The notes below the pieces were generated by a model, which saw nothing but the letters and a program-made list of their open reading frames with translations, was not told where the DNA came from and ran no database searches. The translations under genes were made by a program, and so were the position numbers. 28,432 nucleotides of DNA from Lachnospiraceae bacterium (GTDB taxonomy: Bacteria > Bacillota > Clostridia > Lachnospirales > Anaerotignaceae): assembly GCA_019422065.1 (NCBI GenBank), contig JAHZEA010000019.1:1-28432 (forward strand), written 5' to 3'. Below, piece by piece: positions 17,118 through 21,515 of this stretch. Position 1 is the stretch's first letter. Each line of letters begins with the position of its first letter.

Positions 17118-17741
17118 TTACCTTAAAGAAATATTAAGTTCATTGCTACCCTTTGTAATTTTAAGAATAAGCGGTTCAGTTCCGTCAACAACAGCCTGAG
17201 GTAATTCAAACGCTACAGCGCCTTCTTTGCTTGTAAGAGGGTTTACAGTTGAGTCAATAATTGAATTTTCATATCCAATTAAATTTGTTAATGAATATTC
17301 ATAACCATCACCATAAACAATAATTGCTTGAACATCATTGTTAAGTCCGAATGATGGTAAAAATGTACTTGATTCTTTACCGTTATTAGTGATGCTTAAT
17401 GATACAAGACCAAATTTGTTTCCGGCTTCTGGAGTAAATTCACCAAAAGTATTTTGAACAGAATCAAGAAATTCAAAATTAGTGACAGTAACAGACCAGT
17501 TATCAAGTGTTCCTGTTTCGCCTATAGCTAAATTAGATGCTTCTTCACTATCTGCATTTTCATCTTCTGCCTCTGAACTTGCAGCTGATGAAGATGCTGA
17601 ACTTGATGCCTCAGCAGAAGATGATACAGAAGAAGCGGAGCTGCTTCCACTTTCAGAACTGTCGCTTGTTGAACCACATCCGGAAAGGGCACCTAATAAA
17701 AACATAGTAGACATTGCAACAACTAAAACTTTCTTTTTCAT
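17118..17741 (-). CDS. DUF4352-like lipoprotein with Ser/Ala-rich linker (prophage cargo)
   Basis: Surface lipoprotein of 207 residues. ATG 17741 is preceded by GGGAGGA; the frame runs 29 codons further up but without a site. The signal is KKKVLVVAMSTMFLLGALSG followed by the lipidated Cys. After it comes a low-complexity Ser/Ala/Glu spacer of about 50 residues that would hold the domain away from the membrane. The rest is a beta-sandwich domain of DUF4352 type (NWSVTVTNFEFLDS, GNKFGLVSLSITNNGKESST, LPSFGLNNDV, a hydrophobic C-terminal strand ILKITKGSNELNISL). It is encoded between the integrase and the CI-like repressor, the place where temperate phages of Firmicutes carry lysogeny-expressed genes, some of which are superinfection-exclusion lipoproteins. 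That role is only an inference. Confidence 0.8.
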   Translation of the reverse strand: MKKKVLVVAMSTMFLLGALSGCGSTSDSSESGSSSASSVSSSAEASSSASSSAASSEAEDENADSEEASNLAIGETGTLDNWSVTVTNFEFLDSVQNTFGEFTPEAGNKFGLVSLSITNNGKESSTFLPSFGLNNDVQAIIVYGDGYEYSLTNLIGYENSIIDSTVNPLTSKEGAVAFELPQAVVDGTEPLILKITKGSNELNISLR

Positions 17742-17762
17742 AATAAAATCCTCCCTAAAAAC

Positions 17763-17790
17763 TTTACAAAACTTAAAAAAATGATACAAT
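17763..17790 (+). promoter_or_regulatory. Possible plus-strand promoter for a short RNA
   Basis: TTTACA at 17763-17768, 16-bp spacer, TACAAT at 17785-17790, pointing away from the lipoprotein gene. Transcription would start near 17797. Confidence 0.45.
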
Positions 17791-17796
17791 AATATT

Positions 17797-17866
17797 GTTG
17801 GAAGTTGCCGTAATGTGACTTTCTTCAAGCTATGCCGTCTTGTGTACCAGACAGGACGGCTTTTTT
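17797..17866 (+). ncRNA. Candidate small RNA of about 70 nt ending at a terminator
   Basis: Between the promoter-like sequence and 17866 there is no open frame of note. The 3' end is a textbook terminator: GCCGTCTTGT (17834-17843), loop of seven, ACAGGACGGC (17851-17860), then TTTTTT. No plus-strand protein gene lies upstream within the element, so this terminator has no other client. Low to moderate confidence; no known RNA family recognised. Confidence 0.4.
17834..17866 (+). terminator. Rho-independent terminator, plus strand, with no coding gene upstream
   Basis: Ten-pair stem with one G-U, seven-base loop GTACCAG and six T. Read on the minus strand it has no T-run. Confidence 0.75.
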
Positions 17867-17941
17867 AATATAGTGATTAATGCTAATATTTTAGAATGAA
17901 AATTGTTAACATTAAACTGATTATTATTAATAATTATTTTA

Positions 17942-18531
17942 TCACAATTTACCACATAACTCAACCATATTGTCGATTAAGGTAACTGGTAAGGTGTTAA
18001 TTTTTTTATTTGTAAAAAAATTTGGCTCATAAGCTTATTAAATGACAATAGAGTAATTCCCTTTGCATATTTTAATATTCTTTAACAAGTCTTTATATCA
18101 CCATTTACATTTATAAGAACAATTGTGATGTCTCAATTTTTGACATTAATGTTACAAATTCTTGGTTCCATACTATAGCCATGAATTTGTAAGGCAAAAT
18201 AATTATCATTCTTTACTATTTCATCGGATATTTCCTAATAATCAATTGTATTTTCATCCCAAAAGACTGGAAAACCAGCATCTATTTTACCGAGCACAGG
18301 GATTTCAACAGAGTTTTTAGGGTTGATTTAATTTGCTCATTGCTAATGTTTTATTTGTTGAGCAAGTAGTCATACTTGCGTTGAAAAATCAGAATTTTAT
18401 AAAATTATATTAGTATTTGGTTAACTTGCACCAGTTTCCTACATTGTAACAGTAGAGCGAGAAACAGAAATTTTATCAACTAATTTTTTTTATTATGTAG
18501 TTCTTTTAACCTAATCAAATTATCACATCAT
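17942..18531 (-). pseudogene. CI-like phage repressor (HTH plus S24 peptidase), broken
   Basis: Read on the minus strand across frameshifts and stops, the remains are NLIRLKELHNKKN, then ISVSRSTVTM-stop-ETGAS-stop-PNTNIIL (the helix-turn-helix), SVEIPVLGKIDAGFPVFWDE, NTIDY-stop-EISDEIVKND, NYFALQIHGYSMEPRICN (the S24/LexA-type catalytic Ser in GYSM), and at the end YEPNFFTNKKINTLPVT and NMVELCGKL-stop. The span of 590 nt matches the roughly 200-residue family length. At least three single-base shifts and several stops make it non-functional. In the intact phage it would have kept lytic genes off and been cleaved after DNA damage. It is divergent from the Cro-like remnant, the classic switch layout. 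Confidence 0.85.
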
Positions 18532-18566
18532 TTTATATATAATTATAAACTCAATTAAATTGGCGG

Positions 18567-18616
18567 TTAATAAGTATATTAAAAGAATTTGTCAAATATA
18601 TTGATTAAACTATAAA
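18567..18616. promoter_or_regulatory. Divergent phage-switch promoters sharing one -35 palindrome
   Basis: Minus strand: TTGACA (18595-18590), 17-bp spacer, TATTAA (18572-18567), towards the CI remnant. Plus strand: TTGTCA (18589-18594), 16-bp spacer, TATAAA (18611-18616), towards the Cro-like remnant. Both -35 boxes lie on the near-palindrome TTTGTCAAA (18588-18596). A related TTGTCACAA at 18622-18630 could be a further operator half. Confidence 0.55.
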
Positions 18617-18660
18617 TAATGTTGTCACAATGTTAATAAGATTGATAAAAAGGTGAAACG

Positions 18661-18837
18661 ATGAATAAAAAATCAATTAGAGAGTCAAAAGAATATGACT
18701 CAAGCAAAAGTTGCTAAAAATTAAGTAGAACAATAGTTGCAATGTGGGAAACTGCAGAAAGTAAGCCACAGGCAGAAAACCTTTTGTAACTGGCAAAATT
18801 TTTTAACTGTACGGTTGATGAGCTATTAAAAGATTAA
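18661..18837 (+). pseudogene. Cro-like XRE-family regulator, broken
   Basis: A small helix-turn-helix protein of about 60 residues, read through two frame changes and one stop. ATG 18661 has AAGGTGA upstream; the first frame runs only 17 codons. In the next frame MTQAKVAK is seen, and in the third RTIVAMWETAESKPQAENLL, a TAA, then LAKFFNCTVDELLKD and the proper stop. MWETAESKPQ and CTVDELL are standard for phage and conjugative-element XRE proteins. It is transcribed away from the CI remnant and would have been the lytic-side repressor. Each lesion is a single-base change, so inactivation is not ancient. Confidence 0.82.
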
Positions 18838-18850
18838 GAGAGTGAACAAA

Positions 18851-19015
18851 ATGAGAATCTATAAAAATAAATATAGAAAAGGAGAGTACTGGAAACGTAA
18901 GTTATAAGAAAAATGTATGTATAAAGACCAGTATCAAAGGCTTGGACTAGAGAATAACGGTGGGTTAGGTAAGTGTGCGAAACTTTTTGAATATAAGTTT
19001 ATTCTTCAATACTAA
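18851..19015 (+). pseudogene. Small unrecognised phage gene remnant with one internal stop
   Basis: A 55-codon frame beginning MRIYKNKYRKGEYWKRKL, a TAA at 18905-18907, then EKCMYKDQYQRLGLEN continuing in frame to a stop at 19013-19015. It is basic and Tyr-rich. It follows the Cro-like remnant by 13 bp, so was probably an early gene of the same transcript. No family recognised; coding nature is inferred from the long in-frame continuation. Confidence 0.4.
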
Positions 19016-19084
19016 AAGTGACAACAAGTTTTGAGAAATAGGACATACAAAAGCAAACATATTATATACGGGAGGTGTTTAAAT

Positions 19085-19270
19085 ATGAAAGGTAAAAAGA
19101 AAAGTGAAATAACTGTACTGCCTTCAATGGTATATGACACAAAGACAGGCGAAACAAAGCCACTGCCAACAGACCATGAAAGCATAGAATACAAAGAGAT
19201 TATGTGGCGTATGTATGCTAATAAAACATTTTGCGGTATTGAATCTGTGGTTAAAGAAGATTCCATTTAA
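19085..19270 (+). CDS. Small phage-type hypothetical protein, 61 aa, intact
   Basis: ATG 19085 with GGAGG at 19072-19076; an in-frame codon at 19031 has no such site. The sequence begins MKGKKKSEITVLPSMVYD and ends NKTFCGIESVVKEDSI; highly charged, no membrane segment. Small proteins of this sort are common in early regions of Firmicutes prophages, but I recognise no function. It is the only open gene in the decayed right half of the element. A hairpin (GACGGCT at 19279-19285 with AGCCGTC at 19296-19302) follows without a T-run. From 19303 to 19490 I see no gene, only further short inverted repeats (GCATGTT/AACATGC at 19384-19406; CTTTGAG/CTCAAAG at 19440-19459). Confidence 0.6.
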   Translation: MKGKKKSEITVLPSMVYDTKTGETKPLPTDHESIEYKEIMWRMYANKTFCGIESVVKEDSI

Positions 19271-19494
19271 AGGAATCGGACGGCTGTTCAAAGAGAGCCG
19301 TCGTATAAGGACAAGCCTAAAAGATTAGAAATTTAAAGAACATGACAATATTTGCTCTTTACTAGAAAGGAGAATGAAATTAAGCATGTTACATCTGAGA
19401 ACATGCCGACGGCCGGCAGATATGATAAAAATATAAAATCTTTGAGAAAAAACTCAAAGCAATATTGATAAGTTTTTAAAGTGAGGAGAGCTTA

Positions 19495-19807
19495 TTGAAT
19501 GAAGTAGAAGCCAAAGAGCTTATAGAGGCTTTAAAATCTTATCAAATTGAGTTAAAAAGGGTTGATATTCCATTTGACGATTTAAAAAGACCATAATGCA
19601 AACATCAACGGCACAATGCTGCTTTTTAGAGTATAGTTAATATACTATCACGACAAATATATGGCTGATGGAAAGGTAACATCATACGCTTATGAAAATT
19701 TTTGTAAGATTTACGAGGCATATCACGCTTTTGTATGTAATGTCACTATTACTGAAATGTTTAATTAAATAAATGATTTGCATTTAAAGCAAAAAGGAGA
19801 AGTTTAA
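19495..19807 (+). pseudogene. Phage protein typically encoded just before holin, broken
   Basis: Starts at a TTG with AGGAG six bases ahead: NEVEAKELIEALKSYQIELK, VDIPFDDLKR; a frameshift near 19590 then continues HNANINGTMLLFRV-stop-LIYYHDKYMADGKVTSYAYE, NFCKIYEAYHAF, TITEMFN-stop-INDLHLKQKGEV and the natural stop at 19805-19807. One shift and two stops inactivate about a 103-residue protein. Proteins with a YHDKYMADG / AYENFCKIYEAYHALGG pattern are familiar from clostridial prophages beside the holin gene; their role is unknown to me. Confidence 0.65.
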
Positions 19808-19809
19808 AA

Positions 19810-20061
19810 ATAAAATAAATTGGAAATTAAGGTTTAAAATAAGACTTGGTTTGTAACATTTTTGCTGGTAGTTTTGGCGGTTGTTTACCAATTACTTTGA
19901 ATGTTTGATGTTGTATTCCCAGTAACGCTGGATATGGCAACACGGTTTATAGCAACTGTTGTTAATATACTTGTGGCGGTGGGAGTAGTAAAATACCCTA
20001 CAACACAGGAACTGGTGACAGTCAGCAGTATATGACGTATAATGAGCCTAGAAAGTATTAA
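19810..20061 (+). pseudogene. Phi-LC3-family phage holin, broken
   Basis: Reading across breaks: KINWKLRFK, then KTWFVTFLLVVLAVVYQLL-stop-MFDVVFPVTLDMATRFIA, TVVNILVAVGVVK, PTT, and in the last frame TGTGDSQQYMTYNEPRKY-stop. This is the phi-LC3 holin layout: INWK start, two membrane segments, PTT and a GDS...MTY tail. The start codon is missing one base (AT then AAAATAAAT where ATG is expected); there are two more frame changes and one stop. The holin would have made membrane pores at lysis; no endolysin gene remains beside it. It lies 80 bp from attR, the phage late end. Confidence 0.82.
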
Positions 20062-20140
20062 AGTATTTATTGAATAATTAAGTATATGCTGAAATAATTA
20101 CATGGCAGCTGTAGGGCGGTTGAGCCTTATCCAGCCTTTT

Positions 20141-20165
20141 TTATGTATAATTATCAGTTTGGCTG
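20141..20165. other. attR of the serine-integrase element
   Basis: Element arm TTATGTATAATT (20141-20152), then the shared GCTG (20162-20165) with central TG at 20164-20165, then host gene sequence. Joined to the left end it gives a symmetric attP with arms 24 bp apart, centred exactly on TG. Confidence 0.85.
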
Positions 20166-20501
20166 AGCAAATGCTAAAGCATAATCCTCAGCGCCTTGGT
20201 TATATACATATATTCCTGCTTCTGTACCTAAAAGGGCAATATCGGCAGAACCGGATATAAGCGCTGTCATAGATTTGTCTGCACCCTGACCAACTGAAAG
20301 GTCTATTTTTAAGCCTTCTTCCTCAAAATATCCGTTCTCAAGAGCAACATACTGAGGAGCATAAAAAACCGAGTGCACAACCTCGTTAAGCCTTACTTCT
20401 GTAAGTTCTTCGTTTTTTGTATCACTTCCGGCACATCCTGTAAAAAGAAGGGCAGCCGATGTAACACAAGCAGCTGCCATATTAATAAAGCTTTTTCTCA
20501 T
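20166..20501 (-). pseudogene. ABC transporter substrate-binding lipoprotein, 5' part of the split gene
   Basis: ATG 20501 with GGAGAA upstream. The lipoprotein signal ends LLFTGC with Cys23 lipidated. The mature N-terminus shows VRLNEVVHSVFYAPQYVALE, a GYFEEEGLKIDL motif and SGSADIALLGTEAGIYV, standard for the NMT1/THI5-like family. The host sequence stops at AFA-Q; beyond the junction the frame adds Pro-Asn from the element and stops at 20154-20156, so the present gene would give a truncated 115-residue lipoprotein lacking most of the ligand site. The 250-aa gene upstream ends 61 bp away on the same strand and may share its transcript. Confidence 0.9.
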
Positions 20502-20562
20502 ATAGTTTCTCCGAATATTTTTTTTACAGTATATTCCATTGAAACGTATTGGTGAGTATTTT

Positions 20563-21315
20563 TTATTTATTTTCTTCTAAAAATCTTAAATATGATTTAT
20601 GTGTTTTAACTTTTACATCTCTAAAAGTTACATATTCAACATCCCAAATATTAAATACGTCTATAATATACATAATGCATTTTGCACAGGCAAGAGGTGT
20701 ATCAAAGCCTATTTCTTTAATTTTTTCCGCATAAGGGTATATGTTGTCAGCTATAAAATTAAAGTTTTTGTTTAAAAACTCTGCGGCTGTTTCCTTATCG
20801 CTTTCTGACGCTGTAAGGCAGAACATTATAAACTGAATGCCAAATGAAGCATAGTTATATTTATCGGCCATATTTGATTTAAGGTCTATCTTTAAAATCT
20901 GGTTTAAACGGTTTGAAATATAAAACTCTATTGAGTGACCGGCATCTTTAAGACGTGTCATAACATCAAGGTCATAAACTGCTGATACCAAAGAATGGTC
21001 AAGGTATGAAAAAAACATAGGGTTCTTTTCCTGAAGTACAACATCACTTCTTTTTAAAGATGTAAGAGGGTATTCTGCTTCTTTTTGGCGTATGTGATGA
21101 AGTTCATATAATATATTTGTTTCGAAATCGTCGTTGTTTAAGTCAGTTGAAACATAAACAATGTATTTTTCAGGATTAGTATAAAAAACAGCGCCGAAGC
21201 CCCCTACCTGAAGCTCGGAAATATCGGCATATTCAACAGTGCGTTTAAAATTTTTGGTAATCTCGTTTATTTCTTCTTCGGTTTTTTTAGAAATTTCAAA
21301 ATTTAAAATATTCAT
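20563..21315 (-). CDS. Unrecognised 250-aa soluble protein, metallopeptidase-like ELHH motif
   Basis: Not assigned. ATG 21315 has GGGAG eight bases upstream. No signal peptide or clear membrane segment. The N-terminal part runs MNILNFEISKKTEEEINEI, then EYADISELQVGGFGAVFYTN and YIVYVSTDLNNDDFETNILYELHHIRQ, a spacing that recalls ImmA/IrrE-type zinc peptidases, in which a strand is followed by HExxH; here the sequence is YELHH with Tyr in the first metal position, so catalysis by that mechanism would be compromised. The C-terminal half is helical (AAEFLNKNFNFIADNIYPYAE). The interrupted binding-protein gene follows 61 bp downstream and polA diverges upstream. Base composition and codon use match the chromosome, so it is not part of the prophage. 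Confidence 0.65.
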   Translation of the reverse strand: MNILNFEISKKTEEEINEITKNFKRTVEYADISELQVGGFGAVFYTNPEKYIVYVSTDLNNDDFETNILYELHHIRQKEAEYPLTSLKRSDVVLQEKNPMFFSYLDHSLVSAVYDLDVMTRLKDAGHSIEFYISNRLNQILKIDLKSNMADKYNYASFGIQFIMFCLTASESDKETAAEFLNKNFNFIADNIYPYAEKIKEIGFDTPLACAKCIMYIIDVFNIWDVEYVTFRDVKVKTHKSYLRFLEENK

Positions 21316-21472
21316 TTAATCAACTCCCTGAAAGATTTTACCATATAGTAATTCATTTGAAAATACAGTAACATAAATAAATTGCATAAGGGTATTTTAA
21401 TTAATAGGGTTAAATAAATATGAATTTACATAAATATGGCTTTTTGTACTGTAGTTTTGGCGTAAAAGAGTG

Positions 21473-21478
21473 TATAAT
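21473..21478 (+). promoter_or_regulatory. Probable -10 box of the polA operon
   Basis: TATAAT preceded by TG, 38 bp before the polA start. No good -35 box is seen at 16-18 bp. Confidence 0.4.
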
Positions 21479-21515
21479 AATTAATGTTTATATTTTTAAT
21501 TATTTGGAGGAACAA

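Larger units (their letters stand above)
14572..20165. mobile_element. Remnant prophage / serine-integrase element inserted in a binding-protein gene
   Basis: The element is 5,592 bp from core to core. Order from attL: serine integrase, copper amine oxidase N-domain-like exported protein, DUF4352-like lipoprotein (all minus strand and intact), CI-like repressor (minus, broken), divergent Cro-like regulator (plus, broken), small early remnants, one intact 61-residue gene, a broken phage protein and a broken phi-LC3-type holin next to attR. The order integrase, lysogeny genes, switch, early genes, lysis is that of a temperate phage with all replication, packaging, head and tail genes deleted. 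The stretch from about 17900 to 20100 is visibly more AT-rich than the flanks and almost free of open frames. Exact excision would restore the split host gene. Confidence 0.88.

Noticed and set aside
17942..20061. Stop codons at otherwise conserved positions could mean stop-codon reassignment in a phage.
   Set aside because: All three stop codons occur inside frames, they coexist with single-base frameshifts, and intact genes of the same element end normally at TAA or TGA and use TGG for Trp. Decay explains it.
20101..20140. GC-rich stretch followed by TTTTTT just before attR as the phage late terminator.
   Set aside because: The potential stem has several mismatches (GGCGG against CCAGCC); at best a decayed terminator.
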